Shown here: positions 6,259-13,150 of the stretch, in pieces
Layout: the number at the start of each line of letters is the position of its first letter
Position numbering within the stretch: the first letter of the stretch is position 1
DNA from: Desulfovibrio sp.
GTDB taxonomy: Bacteria > Desulfobacterota > Desulfovibrionia > Desulfovibrionales > Desulfovibrionaceae
NCBI GenBank assembly: GCA_014804915.1
Contig: JAAUYW010000125.1
Coordinates: forward strand, 1 to 13,150
Direction: 5' to 3'
Length of the DNA stretch: 13,150 nt
Notes under the pieces: generated by a model
What the model saw: only the letters and a program-made list of their open reading frames with translations
The model's database searches: none
Told to the model about the DNA's origin: nothing
Made by a program: the position numbers and the translations under genes

Positions 6259-7608
6259 TCACCGCGCTCCGGCAGGGAAGAGCACTACGCCCATTGTTTT
6301 GAGCAAAATGCGGATATCGAGCAAGATGGAGAGATTCTTGATATAGTAGAGATCATATTCCAGCTTGCGGCGGGCATCTTCCTCCGAAGCGCCATAGGGG
6401 TAGGACACCTGGGCCCAGCCAGTCAGGCCGGGCTTCACAGTATGGCGCATGCCGTAATAGGGAATGGTCTTTTTCAGCTGCCTTACAAACTCCATTCTCT
6501 CCGGCCTTGGCCCGATGAAGCTCATATCGCCCTTGAGCACATTCCAGAGCTGCGGCAGCTCATCAATCCGCGTCTTGCGCATGAACCTGCCGATGCGGGT
6601 AACGCGCGCGTCGTTTCTGGCCGCCCAGACTGCGCCATTTTTTTCGGCGTCCTGACGCATGGAGCGAAATTTGAAAACCGTGAATTCCCTTTCATGCAGG
6701 CCCACGCGCTTCTGGCGGTAGATCACTGGCCCTGGCGATTCCAGGCGCACAGCCAGGGCGGCCAGCAGCGTAATCGGGGCGGTAAGCGTTAGCAGGCTGA
6801 GAGAAATGATGACATCCAGGGCGCGCTTCAGTCTTCGCAGGGAGCCGCGCGTATTGAGCGAAAAGCCTTCAGCCTGCAAAAGCCACTCGTCGTTAATCTG
6901 GGAAAGCGGCAGGCGCTGTACAATATGCTCATAGAAAGAGCGGATATCCACCACCATCACGCCATGCAGTTTTGCCTCAAGCAGCTCGTGCGCGATCTCG
7001 TCATCCAGCGGCGCATCCGGTAGCAGGACAATCATTGTCGCCCTGGTCTTGCGGGCTGCTTCAAGCGCCATAAAGGATGGGCCAAGATATTTTTCCGGCC
7101 CGGCGTCCGGAGCAGGCTCGCCCACATAGCCCACAATTTCCGCTTTGGGCAGGCCCTCCCCGAGCAGCTTGCGCACGTTGCCAGAGCGGTCAACGCCAAC
7201 CAGCAGCACGCGCAATGGGTGCGTGATCTTGTCCGCATTGATGTAATAGAGCCAGCGCCAGCCCAGACAAAAGAGCAGCGAGAGCGAAAACAGCAAAAGC
7301 AGGGTGAGCCGGTCGAAACGCCAGTGATCAAAAGCGTAGGAAGCGGTAGCCGAGGAAACTATGCCCAGCAGGCAGGCTATGATCACGCGCGCCGCAGTAT
7401 CGCGAAAATCTTCCTGCGCCATGTTATAGGCGTCCAGAATGTACAGGAAGAGCATATAAAAGAAGATGGTGAACAGGGAAGCGCCGGTATAGTCCTTGAA
7501 GACTTCCAGGTCTGGCTCAATTGTCATAAGGCCGGAAATGGCCAGGGCGACGCCAAGACAAAAAATGTCAACGCATTGCAAAAGCGCCTTGCGATAAACG
7601 CTGATCAT
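6259..7608 (-). CDS. Polyprenyl-phosphate sugar-1-phosphate transferase, EpsB/TIGR03013-like (449 aa)
   Basis: Integral membrane enzyme that would transfer a sugar-1-phosphate from a UDP-sugar to undecaprenyl phosphate, the first step of exopolysaccharide or O-glycan assembly. Four hydrophobic segments lie at about 10-29, 43-60, 71-92 and 100-122, followed by a Rossmann-like cytoplasmic region (RVLLVGVDRSG at 133-143). The catalytic bacterial sugar transferase domain covers about 260-445: a hydrophobic hairpin at 264-288, KFRSM at 313-317, the DE pair at 349-350, GPRPE at 366-370 and KPGLTGWAQ at 392-400. The YPYGAS-EDA signature after it is characteristic of the EpsB branch rather than WcaJ. 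Its ATG overlaps the stop of the upstream glycosyltransferase as ATGA, with GGAGG seven bases upstream, so the two are translationally coupled. The sugar cannot be read from sequence. Confidence 0.92.
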   Translation of the reverse strand: MISVYRKALLQCVDIFCLGVALAISGLMTIEPDLEVFKDYTGASLFTIFFYMLFLYILDAYNMAQEDFRDTAARVIIACLLGIVSSATASYAFDHWRFDRLTLLLLFSLSLLFCLGWRWLYYINADKITHPLRVLLVGVDRSGNVRKLLGEGLPKAEIVGYVGEPAPDAGPEKYLGPSFMALEAARKTRATMIVLLPDAPLDDEIAHELLEAKLHGVMVVDIRSFYEHIVQRLPLSQINDEWLLQAEGFSLNTRGSLRRLKRALDVIISLSLLTLTAPITLLAALAVRLESPGPVIYRQKRVGLHEREFTVFKFRSMRQDAEKNGAVWAARNDARVTRIGRFMRKTRIDELPQLWNVLKGDMSFIGPRPERMEFVRQLKKTIPYYGMRHTVKPGLTGWAQVSYPYGASEEDARRKLEYDLYYIKNLSILLDIRILLKTMGVVLFPAGAR

Positions 7609-8726
7609 GCTTCAGCCTCCATGCCCAATCTGGCAAGAATGCTGTCTGCCACTACCCGGGCATCAAATTTGCCAGTTGCAATGGAGCGGCCCTTTTCGCC
7701 CATTTGGCCAATCAGGTCCGGATTCAACAAAAAACGCTCCATTGCCGCCGCCAGGGAGGACGGGTTCTTCACCGCAGCTAGAAAGCCATTTTCTCCATCC
7801 TCCACCACATCCCTGCAGCCCGGCACATCGGTGGCGACCAGCGCCCGGCCTGCGCTCATCGCCTCCAGCAGCGCCGTGGGCAGGCCCTCGCGCCAGGATG
7901 GCAGCACAACCACATGCGCCTGGCCGAGAAAAGGGCGCACATCTGCGGTTTCGCCCAGATATTCAATGCTTTCCCATTGCTCCAGTTCAGATGGATTCAG
8001 GCTGCCTGGGCCTGTCTCGCGGGGACCAAGCAGCTGAAAACGGGCATTTGGCCATTTTTTCTTCAGGATTGCCGCAGCCTGCGCGTATTCGGCAATGCCT
8101 TTTGCTTCCAGCAGGCGCCCTATAAGCAGGAATGTAATCGATCCTGAATCCGGGGGCAGCGGCATTTGCGCAAAATGTTTAGTATCAACGCCAGTGCCTG
8201 CCGCATACAGCACAGGCGCGGAATCGGACAGAATCCCCTGTTCCCGGAAAAGCCGGCTGTCATCCCGATTTTGAAAAAAAATCCCCTGCGCGTGCTTCAG
8301 GCTTGTCCTGTAAAGCATACGGCTGACATGATTTATGATTTTCTTGAAAAAACTGTCAGCCTCAAACGCGTAGCCAAGGCCGGTGATTGTGGCGTAGATT
8401 TTGGGGACGCCGGCAAGCCAGGCTGCCTGGCAGCCGTAAATTATCGGCTTGATGGTAGTAGCAAAAAGAGCATCCGGCCTTTCAGAAGCAAAAATTCTCC
8501 TGAGCTCAAAAAATGAGCCGGCATCCCTGAGCGGATTCAAGCCCTTGCGGTCAAGCCTGTAATTTATGACTCTGGCTCCATATTCGCGCAATCTTGCTTC
8601 TGAAGCATTGTCTCCGCCTGGCACGCAGCAAATCGCCTCGGCGCCACGTTCAACAAGGCGCAGGATCAACACGCGCCAGAAAACAGCCATGGAGCGGCTC
8701 TGGTTACTGAGCAGCATGATCTTCAT
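7605..8726 (-). CDS. GT4-family glycosyltransferase (373 aa)
   Basis: GT-B fold enzyme of family GT4, probably adding the second sugar to an undecaprenyl-diphosphate-linked sugar at the cytoplasmic face. The N-terminal acceptor domain includes ATTIKPIIYG (89-98) and ITGLGYAF (114-121). The C-terminal donor domain has GRLLEAKG at 203-210 and the family E-x7-E motif at E280/E288 (EGLPTALLE), followed by VATDVPGCRDVVEDGENG. The overall pattern resembles PglA-like GalNAc/acetamido-sugar transferases, but donor and acceptor are inferred. The gene overlaps the sugar phosphotransferase start by four bases (ATGA), which supports a two-step pathway: the phosphotransferase primes and this enzyme extends. 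The ATG at 8726 follows an AGG about six bases upstream. It lies 73 bp after the DUF697-like gene. Confidence 0.9.
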   Translation of the reverse strand: MKIMLLSNQSRSMAVFWRVLILRLVERGAEAICCVPGGDNASEARLREYGARVINYRLDRKGLNPLRDAGSFFELRRIFASERPDALFATTIKPIIYGCQAAWLAGVPKIYATITGLGYAFEADSFFKKIINHVSRMLYRTSLKHAQGIFFQNRDDSRLFREQGILSDSAPVLYAAGTGVDTKHFAQMPLPPDSGSITFLLIGRLLEAKGIAEYAQAAAILKKKWPNARFQLLGPRETGPGSLNPSELEQWESIEYLGETADVRPFLGQAHVVVLPSWREGLPTALLEAMSAGRALVATDVPGCRDVVEDGENGFLAAVKNPSSLAAAMERFLLNPDLIGQMGEKGRSIATGKFDARVVADSILARLGMEAEA

Positions 8727-8752
8727 TTTTTGCCTGCCCCGCGCAAGTTTGT

Positions 8753-8786
8753 CGCTTTTGGCCGAAAAGCCGTTTTATCAAAAGCG
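8753..8786. repeat. Inverted repeat between the DUF697-like and GT4 genes
   Basis: CGCTTTTG (8753-8760) and CAAAAGCG (8779-8786) are perfect eight-base inverted arms around 18 bases that themselves contain short CGAAAAG/CTTTT complementarity. No T-tract follows on either strand, so it is not a standard terminator. It may be an mRNA hairpin that separates expression of the two genes. Confidence 0.4.
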
Positions 8787-8799
8787 GGCCGCAATCCAG

Positions 8800-9414
8800 C
8801 TAATCTGGCTTGACGCGGCAATGTATGAAATTCCGGAATGTGAAATCCAGGCCGGCAATGCACATGGCCCTTGTCTTGGCGCCTATGTACCATGTGAGGC
8901 CGCCGGCGATGATCGCGCCAAAAATTGCCCTGGCAAAGGGAAGGAAACGCAAAAGCAGCCCGAATACAAGCGGGCCGAGCACCGCTGCGAGAATAATCAA
9001 AATCAGGTATAATCCGGGTCGCCTGCCAAATTTGGCGCAAATTTTGCGCAGCATGACATATTGGGTAATAATTAGTAAAGGAGCGTGCGCCACAGGCAAT
9101 GGGAACAGTCCGATCACGCAGGCTATGCCAGCGCAGACGCGCAAGACGACCAGGGATTCCGCGTCTGCGTCAACAGGAGTCTCCTTTGCGGAATTTTGCC
9201 TGGAGCTGAAGAGGTCTGCCTTGATCGCATCAAGGTCTGCGCTGCCAATCTGGCCGGCAGCCGCAAGCGAGCAGGCATTGCGCAATTTGCCAATCCAGTC
9301 CGGAACTGGCTGGCCGGATCCAAGCAACTGGCGTGAGACCTGGGCGAACTCGGCTTCTGTGAGCAGGCCCTGCGCCCGCCAGGTGGAAAATTCGCGTATC
9401 ATTTCAGAATCCAT
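8800..9414 (-). CDS. DUF697-like integral membrane protein with SHOCT-like N-terminus (204 aa)
   Basis: Function unknown. Residues 15-31 (QGLLTEAEFAQVSRQLL) look like a SHOCT-type short helix motif. A charged linker reaches to about residue 86. The rest is hydrophobic, with likely membrane segments near 88-105, 135-157 and 161-178. The stretch FPLPVAHAPLLIITQYVMLRKICAKFG (reported here as positions 104-130) fits the DUF697 pattern of a Pro-rich motif, then a hydrophobic turn, then an amphipathic helix ending in F/YG. I chose the ATG at 9414 because a GAGG lies nine bases upstream. It is the first gene of the leftward cluster with the glycosyltransferase and sugar phosphotransferase, 73 bp before the former. 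A direct role in glycan synthesis is not evident. The DUF697 link is from memory of the pattern. Confidence 0.75.
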   Translation of the reverse strand: MDSEMIREFSTWRAQGLLTEAEFAQVSRQLLGSGQPVPDWIGKLRNACSLAAAGQIGSADLDAIKADLFSSRQNSAKETPVDADAESLVVLRVCAGIACVIGLFPLPVAHAPLLIITQYVMLRKICAKFGRRPGLYLILIILAAVLGPLVFGLLLRFLPFARAIFGAIIAGGLTWYIGAKTRAMCIAGLDFTFRNFIHCRVKPD

Positions 9415-9478
9415 AACCTCTATCCTCTCCCTTGCCTCTTGCAGGCTGCTTGCACCCTACATTAACTTGTGGCGAGTC

Positions 9479-9507
9479 TTGACGCAACTTGTCAAAAAGG
9501 CAATCAT
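9479..9507 (+). promoter_or_regulatory. Candidate sigma-70 promoter for glpABC
   Basis: TTGACG (9479-9484, 5 of 6 to consensus) and AATCAT (9502-9507, 4 of 6) are separated by 17 bp. Transcription would start near 9514, giving a leader of about 147 bases. The -10 is poor, as expected for an activator-dependent or tightly regulated promoter. Confidence 0.4.
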
Positions 9508-9514
9508 TAATTGC
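9479..9514. promoter_or_regulatory. Two adjacent inverted repeats, possible operators for the divergent region
   Basis: TTGAC-N7-GTCAA spans 9479-9495 and GCAAT-N5-ATTGC spans 9500-9514. The first covers the candidate glpA -35 and the second its -10. This position suits a repressor of glycerol-3-phosphate genes or of both divergent units. No known consensus could be matched. Confidence 0.4.
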
Positions 9515-9553
9515 TTTTCACTCTTGCTGGCAGAAAACCTGCGCCAGAAAACT

Positions 9554-9582
9554 AAAAAAAGCGCGCGGAAGATTGGCCGCGC
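9554..9582 (-). terminator. Rho-independent terminator facing leftward inside the glpA leader
   Basis: Reading leftward, GCGCGG (9582-9577) and CCGCGC (9568-9563) pair around eight bases, then GC and seven T residues (9560-9554). No minus-strand gene lies upstream of it, because glpA is on the plus strand. It would stop antisense transcription from glpA from entering the DUF697-like gene, or end a small antisense RNA. Confidence 0.65.
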
Positions 9583-9642
9583 AGCCCGGGCTTCAGGCAA
9601 TCGCCCAGATTGGCGTTGCCTCCATTTCCAGGCCGGAAGGCC
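9583..9642 (+). other. Structured 5' leader of glpA
   Basis: The palindrome AGCCCGGGCT (9583-9592) is followed by a stem of GGCAA-CGCC (9596-9605, one bulged T) with GGCG-TTGCC (9612-9620) around six bases, then GGCC-GGAA-GGCC (9631-9642), a GNRA-type tetraloop. The last hairpin ends eight bases before the AAGGAGG ribosome-binding site (9650-9656). No known riboswitch class is recognised. Confidence 0.45.
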
Positions 9643-9660
9643 GTAGATCAAGGAGGTTCC

Positions 9661-11322
9661 ATGCTCGAAACCACTGTAGTTGTTATTGGCGGCGGCGCCA
9701 CCGGCATGGGGACGCTGCGCGACCTCAGCATGCGCGGCGTGCCTGCCATCCTGCTGGAGCAGGGGGGCATAGCGCATGGCACCAGTTCCCGCTATCACGG
9801 GCTTTTGCATAGCGGCGCGCGCTATGTCGTAAATGACCCCGCTTCCGCAAAGGAATGCATTGAAGAGAATATGATTCTGCGGAAAATCGGCAAGGAATGC
9901 GTGGAAGTTTCCGAAGGCTTTTTCGTGCTCACTCCCCAGGATGATCCCAGTTTTGTCCAGCCCTGGCTGGAGGGCTGCAAAAAAGCGGGCATAAGCGCCG
10001 AGGAAGTGCCAATTGCGAAAGCGCTTGAGCTTGAGCCTAACCTGGCCCCGGATATCCGGGCCTGCTACCGCGTGCCGGATTCCAGCGTCGATGGTTTCAG
10101 GCTGGTTACCCACAACCGCATGTCTGCCGAAAAATATGGCGGCCAGGCTTACAACTATCACAAGGTCACTGCGATCAATGTCGAAAATGGCCGGGTTGCC
10201 AGCGTAACAGCCAGGGACATGTTCACCAATGAAACAAAGGAAATCCGCTGCCGCTTTGTGATCAACGCCTCTGGCTCCTGGGCAGGAGAAATTTGCGCTC
10301 TTGCCGGGCTGAATGCCCAGATAACCCCTGACCGCGGCACTCTGATAGCCTTTAATCATCGTTTTACATCGCGCATTATCAATCGCCTGCATGCCAGCGC
10401 GGATGGAGATATTTTTGTGCCGCATGGCTCAATCACCATTCTTGGCACCACATCCGTGCCCACTGACAGGCCGGATGACACGACTGCCCCGTATTCGGAA
10501 GTGGCAAAGCTTCTGGAACTGGGCAGGCCGCTGTTCCCGGATGTGGATTCCTACAGAATTTTGCGCGCATTCGCAGGCACGCGCCCCCTGTACACGCCTG
10601 GCGGCGCCTCCGGCCGCAAGGCTACGCGCAATTTCTCTGTAGTCGATCATTCTGCCGATGGCCTTGAAGGCATGGTCTCCATATTTGGCGGCAAGCTCAC
10701 TACCTACCGGCTCATGGCGGAAAGGGTGTGCGATGTTGTTTGCGGCAAGCTGGGTGTTACGGCGCCATGCAGGACTGCTGACGAGCCCATGGTAGAGCCC
10801 ACTGATCCCGAGTTGCTTAAAAACGCTGAAAAATATTTCCCGGTGCATGGCCTGGCAGTCATGGCCAACAGGCTTGGCGATGAACTGCCGTCCGTGCTCA
10901 AGGCAGCCGAGCGGATGGCTGAGGCCGCGGAAAAGTCTGATGCCTGCAATGCCACTCATGCCACCGATTATTGCGGCAATCCCCTGCTCTGTGAATGCGA
11001 AATGGTGAGTCTGGCCGAAATAGAGCGCGTAGCCCGCGATCCGCAGATTCATTCTCTCAAGGACATCCGCCTGCGCACCAGGCTGGGCATGGGCACATGC
11101 CAGGGCGCGTTCTGCGCTGTGCGCACTGTCGGCTCGCTTGTGGAGCATGGCATCAATCTCGAATATCCGCCCACAGAAAGCGTAGCCAAGTTCGCGCAGG
11201 AGCGCTGGAAAGGCGCGCGCCCGGCACTATGGGGCATCCAGGCAAGGGAAATGGAATTTGGCCGAGCGCTTTATGCTGGAGTCTTAAATCTGGACGGTGC
11301 CTCACATGAGCAACTCAACTGA
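9661..11322 (+). CDS. glpA: Anaerobic glycerol-3-phosphate dehydrogenase subunit A (553 aa)
   Basis: FAD-dependent catalytic subunit oxidising sn-glycerol-3-phosphate to dihydroxyacetone phosphate at the cytoplasmic membrane face. The N-terminal FAD Rossmann motif is GGGATG at 10-15, followed by the GTSSRYHGLLHSGARY region of the DAO fold. FGGKLTTYRLMAE marks the end of the FAD domain. A C-terminal BFD-like [2Fe-2S] domain carries Cys444, Cys446, Cys480 and Cys485 (CEC and GTCQGAFC). The length is close to the roughly 540 residues of E. coli GlpA and the BFD domain separates it from aerobic GlpD. The frame is open to 9610, but the ATG at 9661 has AAGGAGG four bases upstream and begins the FAD fold, so I used it. 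It overlaps glpB by 17 bp. Expression probably responds to glycerol-3-phosphate through the repeats upstream. Confidence 0.95.
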   Translation: MLETTVVVIGGGATGMGTLRDLSMRGVPAILLEQGGIAHGTSSRYHGLLHSGARYVVNDPASAKECIEENMILRKIGKECVEVSEGFFVLTPQDDPSFVQPWLEGCKKAGISAEEVPIAKALELEPNLAPDIRACYRVPDSSVDGFRLVTHNRMSAEKYGGQAYNYHKVTAINVENGRVASVTARDMFTNETKEIRCRFVINASGSWAGEICALAGLNAQITPDRGTLIAFNHRFTSRIINRLHASADGDIFVPHGSITILGTTSVPTDRPDDTTAPYSEVAKLLELGRPLFPDVDSYRILRAFAGTRPLYTPGGASGRKATRNFSVVDHSADGLEGMVSIFGGKLTTYRLMAERVCDVVCGKLGVTAPCRTADEPMVEPTDPELLKNAEKYFPVHGLAVMANRLGDELPSVLKAAERMAEAAEKSDACNATHATDYCGNPLLCECEMVSLAEIERVARDPQIHSLKDIRLRTRLGMGTCQGAFCAVRTVGSLVEHGINLEYPPTESVAKFAQERWKGARPALWGIQAREMEFGRALYAGVLNLDGASHEQLN

Positions 11323-12574
11323 TGTAATTGTTATCGGCTCCGGCCTTGCCGGCCTGATGGCCGCATACGCCGCAGCCAAAAACGGAGCGGCCGTGAAAGT
11401 CATGAGCGAGGGCGTGGGCAACCTCGCCATCAGCCCTGGCTGTATTGATCTTCTGGGCTATGACAGGGAAGGCAGGAGAATTGACGATCCCTGGGCGGAA
11501 ATCCCCAATCTCCCCCAGGAGCATCCATACAGCCTCATTGGCGAGGCGGCAATCAGGGAGAGCCTGGAAGAATTGCAGGCTGCGCTCGAGGGCCAGGGGC
11601 TCAAGCTTGCGCCATTCAGGGATTCTGCCGGCGCGGCAAAAAATTCGCTTGTGCCCACAATTATGGGCACTTTCAAGCCAAGCTGGCTTGTTCCGGCTGA
11701 AATGGACAATGACCAGATCCAGAATGCAGGGAAAATCCTGATTCTGAGCATCAAGGGCTTTCGCGACTGCAGGCCCCAGATGATTCGCGGCCAGCTGCTG
11801 CGCTATCCAGGCTGGGCAAACCGGGATATCGCCACGCTTGTCCTGCCCGCTCCTTTTGATGAGCATGGCCGCGCTCTTAATGCCCTTGATCTGGCGCATT
11901 TTCTTGATCTGCCTCGCGGCCGCGACTGGCTGATGAACAGGATAAAGGGCCTTGGCAAGAAATACGATCTTGTCCTGATGCCGCCCATGCTGGGAGCAAG
12001 GGCCAATTCCAGAATCAGATCCGTGGTCCGGGAGGAGCTGGGCTGCCCATATGTGGAAATGCTCTCCGTTCCCCCTGGCGTAGCCGGCTTGCGGATTCGC
12101 GATGCCCTGGCGGATATGCTGGTTAACATGAATGTGGAATTTTACGAGAATGCAAAAGTGATTCGCTCCACCCTTGCTGGCGGCAAATGCGGAAGCATTA
12201 CAGTCCACGCCTCGGGACGCGAATTTGAACAGACTGCAAAGACCTTTGTCGCCGCTACGGGCGGCGTAATAGGCGGCGGCGTGCTGCTGGGCCAGGGCAC
12301 CGCGACCGAGGCGGTATTTGGGCTGGAGATTCCCGTGCCTGCCAATGTGGATGAATGGTCTGTGCCAGAACTTTTTGGCAATCACCTGGTTTCCAGACTT
12401 GGTGTTGAAACTGACAAAAGCCTGCGGCACAAAGATCTTGAAAATGTATTTTTTGCTGGCCGCACTCTGGGCGGCTATGATTACGCAGCGGAAAAAAGCG
12501 GCCATGGCGTAGCCTGTTCAACTGGCTGGCTGGCCGGAAAGCTGGCTGCCGGTTACGCGCAGGGAGGGAATTAA
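11306..12574 (+). CDS. glpB: Anaerobic glycerol-3-phosphate dehydrogenase subunit B (422 aa)
   Basis: Flavoprotein subunit of the GlpABC complex, thought to carry electrons from GlpA towards GlpC. The FAD-binding motif GSGLAG is at residues 11-16, followed by SPGCIDLLGYD, which matches the GSLDLL region of E. coli GlpB. A second nucleotide-binding signature, ATGGVIGGGVLLG, lies near the middle of the C-terminal half, and the end has FFAGRTLGGYDYAAEKSGHGVACSTGW, typical of the family. The length is close to E. coli GlpB (about 420). The ATG at 11306 is preferred over a GTG three codons upstream because it starts directly before the FAD fold, with GGACGG about eight bases upstream. Its start overlaps glpA by 17 bp and its TAA stop shares one base with the glpC ATG, so translation is coupled. 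Confidence 0.92.
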   Translation: MSNSTDVIVIGSGLAGLMAAYAAAKNGAAVKVMSEGVGNLAISPGCIDLLGYDREGRRIDDPWAEIPNLPQEHPYSLIGEAAIRESLEELQAALEGQGLKLAPFRDSAGAAKNSLVPTIMGTFKPSWLVPAEMDNDQIQNAGKILILSIKGFRDCRPQMIRGQLLRYPGWANRDIATLVLPAPFDEHGRALNALDLAHFLDLPRGRDWLMNRIKGLGKKYDLVLMPPMLGARANSRIRSVVREELGCPYVEMLSVPPGVAGLRIRDALADMLVNMNVEFYENAKVIRSTLAGGKCGSITVHASGREFEQTAKTFVAATGGVIGGGVLLGQGTATEAVFGLEIPVPANVDEWSVPELFGNHLVSRLGVETDKSLRHKDLENVFFAGRTLGGYDYAAEKSGHGVACSTGWLAGKLAAGYAQGGN

Positions 12575-13150
12575 TGGAAGTTCGCATCAATCCGGACAAA
12601 TGCATAGCCTGCACCACGTGTGTTGTAAACTGCCCGGTTTCAAAGGTTACCAACAAGTACCTTGGCCCGCGCATGATCGGTCCCGCATACGAGCGCTTTC
12701 GCCTGCTGGCCATCCCGGAAGACGAATCTCTCACCTATTGCTCGAATTGCAAAAACTGCGACATCACCTGTCCCCAGGGCGTGCCGGTTTCCAGCATTAA
12801 TATGCTTGCCAGGGCGGAGCACTCCAAACGTTTCGGCTCCAGCCTGCGGGACTGGGTTTTGGCGCACGGCGAATTGCAGGCCAAACTTTTGCAAATCATT
12901 CCGGCAGGACTCAAGAATTTTGGCATGTTAAATCCGCTCACCCGCTTCGCGCTTGACAAACTGGGAATTGACAAGCGGGCGCCATTGCCAAAATTCGCCT
13001 TCCGAACTTTCCGGCAACTGCTCAAAAAAGTGAAACAGCCGGAGTTGTCGCGCAAGATTGTTTTTTTCCCGGGCTGTTTTGTCGATGTCTATGATCCCCA
13101 AACCGGCCTTGACATGGTCTGGGCGTTCAATCGCGCAGGTTATAATGTAA
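12574..13150 (+). CDS. glpC: Anaerobic glycerol-3-phosphate dehydrogenase subunit C, first 192 codons (runs off right edge)
   Basis: Iron-sulfur, membrane-anchoring subunit that passes electrons from GlpAB to the quinone pool. Two [4Fe-4S] ferredoxin motifs are complete: Cys10, 13, 16, 20 (CIACTTCVVNCP) and Cys56, 59, 62, 66 (CSNCKNCDITCP). The PGP/GPAYERFRL stretch between them matches E. coli GlpC. VFFPGCFVDVYDP at about 163-175 begins the first cysteine-rich CCG domain, with Cys168; the second CCG domain lies beyond the window. The ATG shares its A with the TAA stop of glpB and has GGGAGGG five bases upstream. The gene should reach about 400 residues in full. Confidence 0.93.
   Translation, partial: MEVRINPDKCIACTTCVVNCPVSKVTNKYLGPRMIGPAYERFRLLAIPEDESLTYCSNCKNCDITCPQGVPVSSINMLARAEHSKRFGSSLRDWVLAHGELQAKLLQIIPAGLKNFGMLNPLTRFALDKLGIDKRAPLPKFAFRTFRQLLKKVKQPELSRKIVFFPGCFVDVYDPQTGLDMVWAFNRAGYNV

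Noticed and set aside
7219..8037. Open frame of 272 codons on the plus strand
   Set aside because: Antisense to both the sugar phosphotransferase and GT4 genes, crossing their junction; low-complexity Ser/Arg/Pro-rich translation.
8810..9646. Open frame of 278 codons on the plus strand
   Set aside because: Antisense to the DUF697-like gene and running through the regulatory region; no protein-like pattern.
9616..9650. Ten-codon leader peptide on the minus strand before the leftward terminator, suggesting attenuation
   Set aside because: No ribosome-binding site, no run of regulatory codons and no downstream gene immediately after the terminator that it would control.
9457..10425. Open frame of 322 codons on the minus strand
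   Set aside because: Antisense to the FAD domain of glpA and spanning the divergent leader; composition is that of a shadow frame without a domain.
11315..12505. Open frame of 396 codons on the minus strand
   Set aside because: It lies wholly antisense to glpB, which has intact family motifs. The translation has no recognisable domain and no ribosome-binding site; it reflects codon bias.

Overview
The window looks like chromosomal DNA of a moderately GC-rich, probably anaerobic Gram-negative bacterium. The evidence is a complete GlpA-GlpB plus the start of GlpC (the membrane-linked anaerobic glycerol-3-phosphate dehydrogenase), a PAS/sigma-54 activator, an EpsB-type sugar phosphotransferase, a second-type EF-G outside any ribosomal operon, and a possible aminofutalosine deaminase. 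A Desulfovibrio-like deltaproteobacterium is my best guess, but this is inference from gene content only. I see no rRNA, tRNA, CRISPR array, insertion sequence or phage gene.

Left block (1-3658, all minus strand): three tightly packed genes read leftward. They are a metal-dependent amidohydrolase (COG0402 type), then a PAS-AAA+-Fis sigma-54 activator overlapping it by 8 bp, then the first 367 codons of an EF-G paralogue 11 bp further on. This reads as one transcription unit.

Middle block (3660-6151): a short secreted protein of unknown function and a D-2-hydroxyacid (glycerate-type) dehydrogenase, both on the minus strand, then a divergent plus-strand gene for a secreted DUF4198-like protein. 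The minus-strand junctions are compact: terminator hairpins and sigma-70-like promoters share the same bases.

Glycan block (6259-9414, minus): a DUF697-like membrane protein, a GT4 glycosyltransferase, and a polyprenyl-phosphate sugar phosphotransferase. The last two are coupled by an ATGA overlap and would start and extend a lipid-linked glycan.

Right block (9415-13150, plus): a 246-bp divergent region rich in inverted repeats, then glpA, glpB and the 5' part of glpC, overlapping by 17 bp and 1 bp. GlpA and GlpB carry FAD folds, GlpA ends in a BFD-like [2Fe-2S] domain, and GlpC carries two [4Fe-4S] motifs and starts a CCG domain. Together they would oxidise glycerol-3-phosphate to dihydroxyacetone phosphate and pass electrons to the quinone pool.

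No clearly new multi-gene system stands out. The points most worth checking are the terminator/promoter overlaps with a possible leaderless start, the structured glpA leader with a terminator facing the wrong way, the cysteine pattern of the EF-G paralogue, and the deaminase/activator/EF-G operon.
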